Positions 1-10,489 of a stretch of DNA of 12,853 bases are shown one piece after another. Below the pieces are notes generated by a model. The model ran no database searches. It saw only the letters and a list, made by a program, of their open reading frames with translations, and had not been told where the DNA came from. Source of the stretch: Opitutia bacterium (GTDB lineage: Bacteria > Verrucomicrobiota > Verrucomicrobiia > Opitutales > Coraliomargaritaceae); the NCBI GenBank assembly GCA_018663485.1, contig JABJQI010000159.1, positions 1-12,853 on the forward strand, read 5' to 3'. The translations under genes were made by a program, and so were the position numbers. Position 1 is the first letter of the stretch, and each line of letters opens with the position of its first letter.

Positions 1-335
1 AAAGCCTCGCCCTACGTTACAATCAAGTGTGGCATAGCCTGATGCAGTATGTCGATGAAGCACCGACTACACTGCACATTGTCGGCGGTGGTTGTCAGGA
101 CAATCTACTCAATCAATTCGCTGCGAATGCGATTGGAGTTAAAGTTGCCGCGTGCCCAGTCGAAGCCACTGGCCTAGGGAATATTATGGTGCAAATGCTC
201 GCCGACGGCGTCATTGCCGACGTCACTGAAGGGCGCGCGATCGTACTCAATTCATCTCTGGTGCAAACCTTCGAGCCCGCCGATCAGGTGATCTGGGCCG
301 AAGCGAAAGTCCAATTTTCAATGATCTGCAAATAA
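1..335 (+). CDS. rhaB: FGGY-family sugar kinase, rhamnulokinase type, C-terminal part only
   Basis: This is the last ~110 codons of a carbohydrate kinase whose 5' end lies outside the window. The open frame enters at base 3, and the stop codon is at 333-335. The visible part reads SLALRYNQVW, then HIVGGGCQDNLLNQFAANA and PVEATGLGNIMVQ. These match the C-terminal FGGY domain, with the glycine-rich nucleotide-binding loop (HIVGGG), the N-x-LLNQF helix and the PVEAT-x-GN helix typical of RhaB. Family knowledge: RhaB phosphorylates L-rhamnulose to L-rhamnulose 1-phosphate in the cytoplasm. Other FGGY kinases (fuculokinase, xylulokinase) share parts of this region, but the PVEAT/GN wording is closest to rhamnulokinase. 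mqo follows after 21 bp, so read-through is possible, though no functional link is evident. Confidence 0.85.
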   Translation, partial: SLALRYNQVWHSLMQYVDEAPTTLHIVGGGCQDNLLNQFAANAIGVKVAACPVEATGLGNIMVQMLADGVIADVTEGRAIVLNSSLVQTFEPADQVIWAEAKVQFSMICK

Positions 336-356
336 CACAGCTGCGTTTTATATATT

Positions 357-1856
357 ATGAAAAGTCCCAACCACATCGAAAATCCCGACGTCATACTGAT
401 TGGCAGTGGCATCATGTCGGCCACTCTCGGCTCTATGCTCAAGCAGTTGAATCCTGAGCTACGCATTCAGCTCTACGAAATGACAGAAGAATTTGGCAAA
501 GAGGCATCCAATGGCTGGCACAATGCCGGCACTGGGCACGCCGGTATTTGCGAACTTAGCTACACGCCGAACCGCGGTCCCGACGGAGAAGTCGAAGTCA
601 GCAAAGCCATCGAGATTTTCCATCAGTTCGAACACTCGAAACAATTCTGGGGGCATGCGGCCCGCACCGGCATGATTGAAAACCTCGAGGATTTTATCAA
701 TCCAGTGCCGCATATTAGCTTTGTCTACGGACAGGAGCAAGTCGACTTTCTGCGCTCGCGCTTTGAGAACCTCAAGAAACATCACTTCTTTGAAGAGATG
801 ACCTACACCGAAGATCGCGAAATCATTCGTCAATGGGCACCACTGCTTCTGCAGGGGCGTGATGATACACCCATCGCAGTGACAAAGATGGATCGTGGCA
901 CAGACATCAATTACGGGGCACTCTCCGCTAAGCTAATCACATGGCTGGGCAATCAAGACGGCTGTGGCTACGCCACCAGCCACCGTATTACTGACATTAC
1001 AAAGACAGGTGAACTGTGGACAGTCACAGTCAAAAACCTCAAAACCAAACAAACTTTCACTAACACCGCGAAGTTCATCTTCATCGGCGCAGGTGGCGGC
1101 AGTCTTCCTCTGCTGCAAAAGTCTGGCATCAAAGAAAGCAAAGGCTTTGGTGGCTTCCCGATTGGCGGACAATGGCTCATTTCTGATAAGCCAGAAATCG
1201 TCGAACAACACATGGCTAAAGTCTATGGCATGTCTCCTGGTGCTGCACCGACAATGGCAGTGCCACACCTCGACACCCGCATCATTGATGGTAAGAAAGC
1301 CATCTTGTTTGGACCATATGCGGCATGGACCACCAAGTTTCTACACGTCGAAGGCAAGATCACCGACCTCCCTCGATCGATTCGCACCGATAACATTGCT
1401 TCGCTGATCAAAGTAGGAATCCATAATATTCCGCTAGTTCGCTATTTAATGCAACAAGGCACCCAGAGTATGGCGACCCGCATGAAAGAGCTGCGAGCAT
1501 TCTTCCCCGACGCGGACGAAGCTGACTGGAAGCTCATCGACGCTGGCATTCGGGTGCAAGCAATCAAAAAAGAGGACGGCGACGCTGGCATCGTCCACTT
1601 CGGCACGGAAGTCCTCACTTCTGAAGACCGCTCTATTTCGGCACTTCTTGGAGCCTCTCCCGGTGCTTCGGTATCTGCAAATATCATTCTCGAAGTGATT
1701 AAACGCTGCTTCTCAGATACTCTTAAAACCGAAGATGGTCACAATCGCATGAAGGCAATGATTCCTTCCTATGATGAAGACCTCCGCGAACCAGAACTCG
1801 CAGCGCGACAACGCGAACTCAGCGAACACGCTTTCAAGTCACTCAACTGTATTTAA
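357..1856 (+). CDS. mqo: Malate:quinone oxidoreductase
   Basis: This FAD-dependent peripheral membrane enzyme oxidises L-malate to oxaloacetate and passes electrons to the quinone pool. It replaces or complements NAD-malate dehydrogenase in the TCA cycle. The 499-residue length fits the family (about 490-550). An N-terminal Rossmann motif GSGIMSATLG (residues 16-25) is followed by an acidic residue at the end of the second strand (LYE, E41). Next comes the family-typical segment NGWHNAGTGHAG at 52-63, and near the C-terminus GASPGASVSA. The ATG at 357 is the first in frame and places the FAD motif at the usual distance. No Shine-Dalgarno sequence is visible, as for most genes here. It follows the sugar-kinase gene by 21 bp. 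A candidate PEP carboxykinase further downstream could use its oxaloacetate. Confidence 0.96.
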   Translation: MKSPNHIENPDVILIGSGIMSATLGSMLKQLNPELRIQLYEMTEEFGKEASNGWHNAGTGHAGICELSYTPNRGPDGEVEVSKAIEIFHQFEHSKQFWGHAARTGMIENLEDFINPVPHISFVYGQEQVDFLRSRFENLKKHHFFEEMTYTEDREIIRQWAPLLLQGRDDTPIAVTKMDRGTDINYGALSAKLITWLGNQDGCGYATSHRITDITKTGELWTVTVKNLKTKQTFTNTAKFIFIGAGGGSLPLLQKSGIKESKGFGGFPIGGQWLISDKPEIVEQHMAKVYGMSPGAAPTMAVPHLDTRIIDGKKAILFGPYAAWTTKFLHVEGKITDLPRSIRTDNIASLIKVGIHNIPLVRYLMQQGTQSMATRMKELRAFFPDADEADWKLIDAGIRVQAIKKEDGDAGIVHFGTEVLTSEDRSISALLGASPGASVSANIILEVIKRCFSDTLKTEDGHNRMKAMIPSYDEDLREPELAARQRELSEHAFKSLNCI

Positions 1857-1857
1857 A

Positions 1858-1898
1858 TGAACTGCAGTGTTGCGGATTGATCTTACATGATCAGTTCA
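1858..1898 (+). terminator. Weak inverted repeat just after mqo, possible terminator or 3' stabiliser
   Basis: TGAACTG (1858-1864) is matched by CAGTTCA (1892-1898). An alternative inner hairpin is TGATC (1878-1882) with GATCA (1889-1893); it overlaps the outer right arm by two bases, so the two cannot form fully together. There is no T tract directly after it; the nearest is TTTTT at 1917-1921. It may be a 3' hairpin of the mqo transcript, but the evidence for termination is weak. Confidence 0.25.
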
Positions 1899-1939
1899 GC
1901 TTCAATGAGTGACATGTTTTTACACCCCAGAGAATGTCG

Positions 1940-2103
1940 CAATGTTAACTCAGTCTTGCGTTGGCGTACGCGTTCGAAGCCTTCTTTGTGACACTAGGAA
2001 CTGAGTCGAAAGCACTGATTGCGTAGAAGGAAACCGCTACGGACGAATCCTCTACGCGATCTAGTGTAACGGTACGCATTAGCTAGCTGGTCGGTCAGCT
2101 GAA
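1940..2103. other. Intergenic segment with nested inverted repeats, possible structured RNA
   Basis: The 340-bp gap between mqo and the phosphatase gene has no convincing ORF but holds pairable segments in nested order. GCGTAC (1964-1969) pairs with GTACGC (2072-2077). ACACTAG (1991-1997) pairs with CTAGTGT (2061-2067). GCGTAGA plus GGA (2021-2031, one bulged A) pairs with TCC plus TCTACGC (2048-2057). A further pair, ACTCAGT/ACTGAGT, competes near 1948-2006. This could be a structured RNA, a leader of the downstream gene, or the remains of a repeat. I do not recognise a known RNA family in it. Confidence 0.3.
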
Positions 2104-2168
2104 TAGACACCCGCTGCCACTGGATTCATGCGTGTGCGATGCAATGAAAAATTCCAGCGTTCCCTCAA

Positions 2169-2195
2169 TTCACTTTTTCCTCAAATGTGAAGTGA
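2169..2195. promoter_or_regulatory. Inverted repeat abutting the phosphatase start codon
   Basis: TCACTT (2170-2175) and AAGTGA (2190-2195) form an inverted repeat ending one base before the first ATG at 2197. It could be an operator, or a hairpin near the start codon if translation begins there. If translation begins at the later ATG (2248), it would lie in the leader. The evidence is the symmetry alone. Confidence 0.2.
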
Positions 2196-2196
2196 T

Positions 2197-3810
2197 ATGA
2201 TCGACAGACAGGTGAACAGGGCTAACATAAAAGTAAAACACACTACCATGCCAATTTGTTATATCGGATGCGATGCGCCAACAACGCAGCAGATTATTTC
2301 TAACCCAGAATTTTCGGATAAAGAGGTGCTCGAAGTCGAATTTCCAATCACGGCAACCAACCTACAAATTGACCTGCTAATTGTTGGCCCTAAAATCGAG
2401 AATCTAATCCGCTTGGCAGCGACTATCTCTGATTGGAACCTTCCGCCAGTCGCACTGCTTATTCTGCCCGAGGCGACCTTTGCCAAAGAAGTCGAAAACC
2501 TCTCTCACCATCCTCGTGTCGGTCGTTCCATTTTTTTCTGCAAAGATACTGCAAAATCGGTGCAGCACGGCCTGCAAGAGGTCTATGCCTTTTATCGCAA
2601 GCGAGACTCACTCGAACTCGATAATTCGTTCTCAGGTAATTTCAACCTTAACAACATATCTCCTCGCTGGTTATTCCAAACGATGATGGAGCACCTGGAT
2701 GAGTATATCTATTTCAAAGATAGGAATTCCCGATTCCTCGCGGTGAGCCGCTACCTCGTCGAAAGTTGCGGCAAGAGTGACCCGAGCGAGATCATCGGCC
2801 ACACAGACTTCGAATTCTTTGATACCGAACACGCACAAGAAGCTTATGAAGATGAACGTAAGATCGCAACCGGAGTGTCAAAAGAGCTAAACAAAGAAGA
2901 GCATATGTTAATGGAAGGTGAACACGTTTGGGTCGCATCGCGTAAACTTCCTCTATATACTCGATCCAACTATTTAGCTGGATCCTTTGGCTTATCACGC
3001 GATATCACAGAGCAAAAAGAGCTAAATCAAGAGTTGAAAAAAAACCACCAGCGAATGGAAGCCGAACTACTGTTAGCCCGAAATTTACAAAGCGCTCTGA
3101 TCCAAGACAGCGTGCCCACTTTTGTAAATGCCACAGGCGTATCAGCACTCCAAATTGCCACTGAATACATTCCATCCTTTCATCTCAGTGGTGACTTCTT
3201 CTCGGTCAACAAAACCACTAGCGGCGGTGCCGCAATCTTGATCGCAGATGTCATGGGGCACGGCGTGCGTGCTGCCATGGTCACCGCAATGATTCAGATC
3301 GCAGTGAATGAACTGCACGCCTACGCTGAGCAACCTGCAGATTTCATGATGCGGCTCAACTCGATGATGCACGAATCAATGCACGCGTCAGGACAAACTA
3401 TTTTTGCCACCGCAAGTTACTGCTACCTAAACCTGGAAAGCAGACAGTTGAGCTACATTCAAGCAGGGGCACGACATGGTATTTATACCCCAGCTGACCC
3501 GGCGCAGCACTCTCGCGTCTTTGACGGCAAACACATCGGTCCCGCACTGGGCCTACTCGCTGAAGTCGAATATACTGAGGATTACATCGAGCTAAACCGC
3601 CAAGACGAAATCATTCTCTATACCGATGGCGTGATTGAGGCCGCTATGAACGAAGAAGAATACAGTGAAGCCCGCATGCTCCATTTTTTGGAAACGCACC
3701 GGAATGACGATCTGCCCCAAATGATCGCAGGCTTGATCGATTCCGTCCAAAGCTTCACAGATAATAAAGGCATGGATGATGTCTGTCTGATCGGCCTTCG
3801 TGTACTGTAA
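2197..3810 (+). CDS. Receiver-like / PAS / SpoIIE-type PP2C serine phosphatase
   Basis: This is a multidomain signalling phosphatase of the RsbU/RsbP type, which normally dephosphorylates an anti-sigma-factor antagonist. Residues ~18-135 have the alternating strand/helix pattern of a response-regulator receiver (LQIDLLIVG, PVALLILP, RSIFFCK). The strand-3 end reads IVG where the phospho-acceptor Asp is expected, so it is probably a pseudo-receiver. Residues ~155-270 form a PAS domain (DEYIYFKDRNSRFLAVS ... GLSRDITEQK). A short coiled coil follows (~270-300). The PP2C/SpoIIE domain at ~315-537 has metal-binding acidic sites SGDFF (D333), ADVMGHG (D351), LYTDG (D477) and GMDDV (D527/528). The start could be ATG 2197 or, as likely, ATG 2248 (Met18), which begins directly at the first strand. 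No transmembrane segment is visible. No anti-sigma or STAS partner gene lies nearby, so its substrate is encoded elsewhere. Confidence 0.9.
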   Translation: MIDRQVNRANIKVKHTTMPICYIGCDAPTTQQIISNPEFSDKEVLEVEFPITATNLQIDLLIVGPKIENLIRLAATISDWNLPPVALLILPEATFAKEVENLSHHPRVGRSIFFCKDTAKSVQHGLQEVYAFYRKRDSLELDNSFSGNFNLNNISPRWLFQTMMEHLDEYIYFKDRNSRFLAVSRYLVESCGKSDPSEIIGHTDFEFFDTEHAQEAYEDERKIATGVSKELNKEEHMLMEGEHVWVASRKLPLYTRSNYLAGSFGLSRDITEQKELNQELKKNHQRMEAELLLARNLQSALIQDSVPTFVNATGVSALQIATEYIPSFHLSGDFFSVNKTTSGGAAILIADVMGHGVRAAMVTAMIQIAVNELHAYAEQPADFMMRLNSMMHESMHASGQTIFATASYCYLNLESRQLSYIQAGARHGIYTPADPAQHSRVFDGKHIGPALGLLAEVEYTEDYIELNRQDEIILYTDGVIEAAMNEEEYSEARMLHFLETHRNDDLPQMIAGLIDSVQSFTDNKGMDDVCLIGLRVL

Positions 3811-4249
3811 GTCAACAGGCAAGATCTTATAACCTACATCGCAAAGCTACTGGCGCAACAGTCCAGAATGCTTAGCCATCTTCGGTTATTTTTATTCGTG
3901 GCACGGTACTATATAATATACTTTATCTGCTCGGCGTCGGCGGATAGGCGGTAGACTTACATTCGCTCGTCACACTTTTACGCTTTATCCCAGACAACGC
4001 CTCTGCGCAGCTAAGCAAGAGCACGGTTTTACACTATTTTAGGCAGTCATCGACAGCATAGTAACACAGTTAAAAAATCTAATTTCTGATAATGAAAGAT
4101 TAGTCAAACTTATCAATACCCCCTTAGCCTTGCACTCTAATCGACTGACGCCAATATAATAGCTATAACTTAATCTAAGCCAAAGCCCTCTCCGAACAAT
4201 AAAATCATTGTTTAAATAGTTCATCAGAGAATTTAAAATCAATCACCAC
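3811..4249. other. Intergenic gap of 439 bp, no gene seen
   Basis: Between the phosphatase and the large PEPCK-like gene I see no supported coding region. A 67-codon reading frame on the - strand (4039-4242) has no recognisable domain and lies in low-complexity AT-rich sequence. A TATAAT at 3912-3917 is a possible -10 element, but its upstream -35 region is poor; if used, it would give a leader of more than 300 nt. A weak terminator-like hairpin sits at 3873-3893. Confidence 0.4.
3873..3893 (+). terminator. Weak intrinsic-terminator-like hairpin after the phosphatase gene
   Basis: A 5-bp stem TAGCC/GGTTA (one G:U pair) with loop ATCTTC is followed directly by TTTTTATT. The stem is short, so this is only a possible terminator, 62 bp after the stop codon. 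Confidence 0.35.
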
Positions 4250-7705
<3,456 letters not shown>

Positions 7706-7720
7706 GCAGCACAACCAGTG

Positions 7721-8365
7721 CTACACTCCACGCACGACCTTGAAAAGCTCACGCAACTTTTCGGAGTCTTTGATGCCCGGAGTAGTCTCGACACCACTGT
7801 TGACGTCGATTCGACTGGCAGTCGAACGCGCGAGTGCGTCAAGTACGTTCGACGGAGATAATCCACCAGCAAGCATCCACTGCGTATCGTCAAACTGCTG
7901 CTTTAGGTTCGCAAATCGTTCAAAATCACCAGTATGCCCAGTGCCACCGACTTGGTCCTTAGAGAACGTATCAAGCACCACAGTATCAGTGTACTCCAGC
8001 ACGGATTCAGGGAAGACATCAGTTGGCGCAACTCGAGGAGCCAGCCACAAACGATCACGCCAGACAATTTCAGACCACCGCCCTAGCCTCGTCTCGGCGA
8101 TCGGCAAGCTAGCGTGAATTTGGAAACGATCAAAACCGGCATCGCGATAACGCAGTAGATTATCTGCAGTGGTCTCCACATCGACGATCACAGCTTGGCC
8201 CTCAGGCACAGGGCTAGCCAGCGCGACTGCCCTCTCGAGAGTAATTCCCCTGGGCGATTGCGGATATACAATGAAACCGAGGAAATTTGCCCCCAAAGAC
8301 AATGCCAACTCCACGTCTTCCTCACGCGTCATGCCACAAATTTTAATGTCAACAATCTGATTCAT
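7721..8365 (-). CDS. trpF: Phosphoribosylanthranilate isomerase
   Basis: This is the third step of tryptophan synthesis: an Amadori rearrangement of N-(5'-phosphoribosyl)anthranilate to CdRP, carried out by a cytoplasmic (beta/alpha)8 barrel. With this start it has 214 residues, normal for TrpF. Hallmarks are VDIKICGMT (catalytic general-base Cys10), VVLDTFSK (general-acid Asp132), the phosphate-binding GGTGHTGDF, and the barrel end GGLSPSNV ... RIDVNSGVE-x-x-PGIKD. The frame stays open upstream to a TTG at 8401 and includes an ATG at 8383. I chose ATG 8365 because TrpF proteins start only a few residues before KICG. The gene stands alone, with no other trp gene in the window, and converges on the large PEPCK-like gene with a 15-bp gap. 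Confidence 0.95.
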   Translation of the reverse strand: MNQIVDIKICGMTREEDVELALSLGANFLGFIVYPQSPRGITLERAVALASPVPEGQAVIVDVETTADNLLRYRDAGFDRFQIHASLPIAETRLGRWSEIVWRDRLWLAPRVAPTDVFPESVLEYTDTVVLDTFSKDQVGGTGHTGDFERFANLKQQFDDTQWMLAGGLSPSNVLDALARSTASRIDVNSGVETTPGIKDSEKLRELFKVVRGV

Positions 8366-8929
8366 CCACCGCAAACTAAGCATGTCTTTGTCGGTAGGCA
8401 AATTTTATACCATCTAAAAAGGTTCAAAAATCAATTAACCGCCAATCCACTCAAATGGCGATAGCCACGGTTATAACGAGTCACTTTAAAAGGTCTGATT
8501 AAATAATTTTAAAGATTGGTGATAAATAGGGCTGAACTTGAACGACATATTGCATGATATATAACAACATTAGCCGCCTTAATTACACCATACAATGAAA
8601 TTGTGAGTGTTCTAGCATCTGCGCGTTAGTTAAGACCGAAACAAACCAGTTAAAACTTATCTGATTAATTTATTATATAGGAGGTTCAGAGCAATCACAG
8701 AACACAAGTAACATCGATTGGCTTAGCTAAGATAGAATTAAGAACAATCAAACAAAGTGCATAAATCAGTTACTTTACCTTGCATCAGAAACACGCTGAT
8801 GTATGTTGCATGACGTCGCTATTTTCATACTAGCGAATATATTGTTATTTCATTTGAAATTACACTCTCCTCACTTACGTTATAGTTGCTCCCATAAGCG
8901 CTACAACAATCTTCAACCCCCTATTCATA
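8366..8929. promoter_or_regulatory. AT-rich intergenic region with three palindromic elements upstream of the AP2-like gene
   Basis: This ~560-bp gap separates divergent trpF and the AP2-like gene and is clearly richer in A+T than the genes around it. I see no coding region. Three inverted repeats cluster in its last 150 bases. They are CATCAG/CTGATG (8783-8788, 8796-8801), TCGCTA/TAGCGA (8816-8821, 8831-8836), and the near-perfect palindrome ATTTCA-TT-TGAAAT (8847-8860). They could be binding sites for a regulator, possibly the downstream protein itself, or leader hairpins. An AGGAGGT at 8679-8685 looks like a ribosome-binding site, but no start codon follows it at a useful distance. Confidence 0.35.
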
Positions 8930-9424
8930 ATGGCACGATCCAAAGTAAATAAAGGTATTAGTCGCATCGACTCCGGTTCAACTCACGGATGGTTCGTTCG
9001 CGGCTACCGCAATGGCAAAACATACTCAAAGCTCTTCAGCGACCGCAAATCTGGTGGTAAAGGCAAGGCTCAGAAACTAGCGAAAGCGTATCGCGATGAG
9101 CTCAACGAAGAACTTGAAGCGATTCCTAAAAAACCACGCCAGCGTCGGATCGTTATTTCCGATTCGCGTAACACCACCGGTGAGCTCGGAGTTTCCCGTA
9201 CTACCAAAGTCGGCCCTAACGGCACAAAGCACGAGTGCTACTCTGTCAGTTGGCGCCCAGAACCTGGCATGCAGAAGTGCACTTCCTTTTCAATCAAGAA
9301 GTACGGCGAGAAGAAGTCCTTTAAACTAGCAGTCGAGCATCGCCGTAAAATGATGCGTGAAATCCACGGCCCGAGTTTTTACAAAAAGCTCAACAAGCAA
9401 CTCAAGGCTCGCGAAGCGTCATAA
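8930..9424 (+). CDS. Small basic protein with two AP2-like DNA-binding repeats
   Basis: This 164-residue, strongly basic protein probably binds DNA. Two segments share the AP2/ERF pattern of a three-stranded sheet followed by a helix. Repeat 1 (~9-58) reads GISRIDSGSTHGWFVRGYRNGK ending in AQKLAKAYRDEL. Repeat 2 (~84-141) reads GELGVSRTT ... YSVSWRP ... KSFKLAVEHRRKM. Both start with a G-[IV]-S-R strand, have an aromatic/charged middle strand (WFVRGYR, YSVSWRP), and end in an amphipathic helix. A basic linker KKPRQRR (67-73) separates them. Bacterial AP2 domains are known from homing endonucleases, phage integrases and stand-alone proteins; here there is no nuclease or integrase domain. The ATG at 8930 is the only sensible start. 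A strong intrinsic terminator follows, so the gene is probably monocistronic. The AP2 assignment comes from pattern recognition and is moderately certain. Confidence 0.75.
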   Translation: MARSKVNKGISRIDSGSTHGWFVRGYRNGKTYSKLFSDRKSGGKGKAQKLAKAYRDELNEELEAIPKKPRQRRIVISDSRNTTGELGVSRTTKVGPNGTKHECYSVSWRPEPGMQKCTSFSIKKYGEKKSFKLAVEHRRKMMREIHGPSFYKKLNKQLKAREAS

Positions 9425-9468
9425 GCACCCTGATTTGTGGGATTGCTTGCTTCGGCATTTATCGCTTA

Positions 9469-9503
9469 GAGCGCAGCTTCAATGCTGCGCTCTTTTTTTT
9501 TTT
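9469..9503 (+). terminator. Strong intrinsic terminator of the AP2-like gene
   Basis: A perfect 9-bp GC-rich stem, GAGCGCAGC (9469-9477) with GCTGCGCTC (9484-9492) and loop TTCAAT, is followed directly by eleven T residues (9493-9503). It lies 45 bp after the stop codon. Confidence 0.95.
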
Positions 9504-9510
9504 ACCGGCT

Positions 9511-9580
9511 GGGCTCATAGTGTAATGGTCGTACTATGGTAACTGGATCTTTCAGTCCGATTCAAATCACTGTGAGCCTG
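9511..9580 (+). pseudogene. tRNA-like sequence, probably degenerate (Glu/Gln-like)
   Basis: GGGCTCA (9511-9517) and TGAGCCT (9573-9579) form a full 7-bp acceptor stem (one G:U) with a G discriminator at 9580. The next bases, TAGTGTAATGGT, match the position 8-20 region of many Gln/Glu tRNAs, and GTGT/GTAC can form a D stem. A T-loop-like TTCAAAT sits at 9561-9567. However, no 5-bp T stem surrounds it, and at canonical spacing the anticodon arm does not pair. A CTTTCAG segment (9549-9555) resembles a Glu anticodon loop (TTC), but only with a distorted stem. At 70 nt it is also slightly short. It is followed 13 bp later by a perfect terminator, as a real tRNA gene would be. It is most likely a decayed or rearranged tRNA gene; an unusual functional tRNA-like RNA is possible. 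Confidence 0.45.
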
Positions 9581-9593
9581 CTAAACTTCCCAT

Positions 9594-9620
9594 GCCACCC
9601 AGTCGCAGGGTGGCTTTTTT
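9594..9620 (+). terminator. Intrinsic terminator after the tRNA-like sequence
   Basis: A perfect 7-bp stem, GCCACCC (9594-9600) with GGGTGGC (9608-9614) and loop AGTCGCA, is followed by six T residues (9615-9620). It is the second strong + strand terminator within 130 bp, implying a separate short transcription unit between the two. Confidence 0.93.
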
Positions 9621-9776
9621 GTATTTACCGTAACTTTGCAGACTCCATTGATACTGCTGCGGCCTGTATAGAGGCACACCTACGGTGTCGTATAACAGAG
9701 GAATTCAACCGATAATGCGAGTACGCAAGTGATGCAGACGAAGGTCTTTGGACACAATGTTTACATCGAGGCGGAC
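9621..9776. other. Short non-coding gap, nothing recognised
   Basis: Between the second terminator and the stop codon of the DUF4202 gene I see no coding region, no repeat and no clear - strand terminator. Confidence 0.4.
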
Positions 9777-10358
9777 TTAAAGCTGAGCCAAAATCTGCTG
9801 CCCTGGTTCGGAGAACTTGATAGTACCGATTAGGGCACGGCCCGCTTCACTCATTTTCACAGCAGTCTTCCTCACAATGCTGAGAACCTTATCCTCAGCA
9901 TATTTCGCAATCAGATCATCGAAGCCGAGTTCTAGGAATGACAGGCACAGCGCATCTTCCAGGGTTTGGCAGTCAGCATCAGTTTTTATTCCTTTTTTTA
10001 GATTCAACGACTGCACACGCTCTATACTTTCAGCATTATAACCAGCCACTGCCATAAGCATTCCTGCTCGCTCAGCATGAAAACGCTTCAAATCCTCGCG
10101 CCATTTCAAATAGCCGACGCGATTCATCGGATAGTTCGACCGTGGACTCTCCCAGCGGCAGATATGCTGCGTCTTGGCGGCAATACGCAAGCTCTCGGCC
10201 GCATCTGGTTGCAGACGCAAGACCCACGCCAAGTGTCGCTTAGCATAGAGCTCCTCCTTGGGATAATTCTCACCTTGATACGCAATTGTGTTAGGATCTG
10301 CTGCATTGGCCTGATCAATCAACTCAATCACTGAGGTATATTTCGTGCTTAATTCCAT
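9777..10358 (-). CDS. DUF4202 family protein
   Basis: This is a 193-residue, soluble, all-helical-looking protein of unknown function. It matches the DUF4202 pattern throughout: an N-terminal IDQANAADPNT (14-24), EELYAKRHLAWV (35-46), the strongly conserved AAKTQHICRWESPRSNYPMNRVGYL split across 60-84 with His65, LKWREDLKRFHA (84-95), LEDALCLSFLE (133-143) and RKTAVKMS (163-170). The conserved His and the Glu-Asp pair suggest a metal or small-molecule site, but this is inference and no activity is established to my knowledge. The ATG at 10358 is the first start and gives the normal family length. It lies downstream of the cyclophilin gene on the same strand, separated by 131 bp, and is probably transcribed on its own. 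I see no clear terminator after it. Confidence 0.88.
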   Translation of the reverse strand: MELSTKYTSVIELIDQANAADPNTIAYQGENYPKEELYAKRHLAWVLRLQPDAAESLRIAAKTQHICRWESPRSNYPMNRVGYLKWREDLKRFHAERAGMLMAVAGYNAESIERVQSLNLKKGIKTDADCQTLEDALCLSFLELGFDDLIAKYAEDKVLSIVRKTAVKMSEAGRALIGTIKFSEPGQQILAQL

Positions 10359-10489
10359 ATAAAAAAACTAGCCTAAGTCCTGCACAGACGTCAATCGCCT
10401 CGACACAGGTAAAGCACCCAGTTCAACAAGCAACATACATAAGCTCGATGGCTGACAATACACTTCATCGTTGCAACAACACAGTTTAA

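Noticed and set aside
459..833. 124-codon reading frame antisense to mqo
   Set aside because: It lies wholly inside mqo and is a shadow of its codon pattern, with no protein family resemblance.
1940..2103. Integron attC or small mobile element in the gap after mqo
   Set aside because: The inverted repeats do not end in the conserved attC core sequences, and no integrase or cassette structure is nearby.
4039..4242. 67-codon reading frame on the - strand in the gap before the large gene
   Set aside because: It has no recognisable domain, lies in low-complexity AT-rich sequence, and has no ribosome-binding site or conserved neighbour, so it is likely spurious.
8679..8715. Perfect Shine-Dalgarno-like AGGAGGT in the AT-rich gap
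   Set aside because: No ATG, GTG or TTG follows at a usable distance, and the frame beginning ATC after it stops within a few codons, so no gene is supported.
8930..9580. Integrated genetic element anchored at the tRNA-like sequence, with the AP2 protein as integrase remnant
   Set aside because: The AP2-like protein has no catalytic integrase residues, no direct repeat of the tRNA end was seen in the window, and no phage or plasmid genes flank it.
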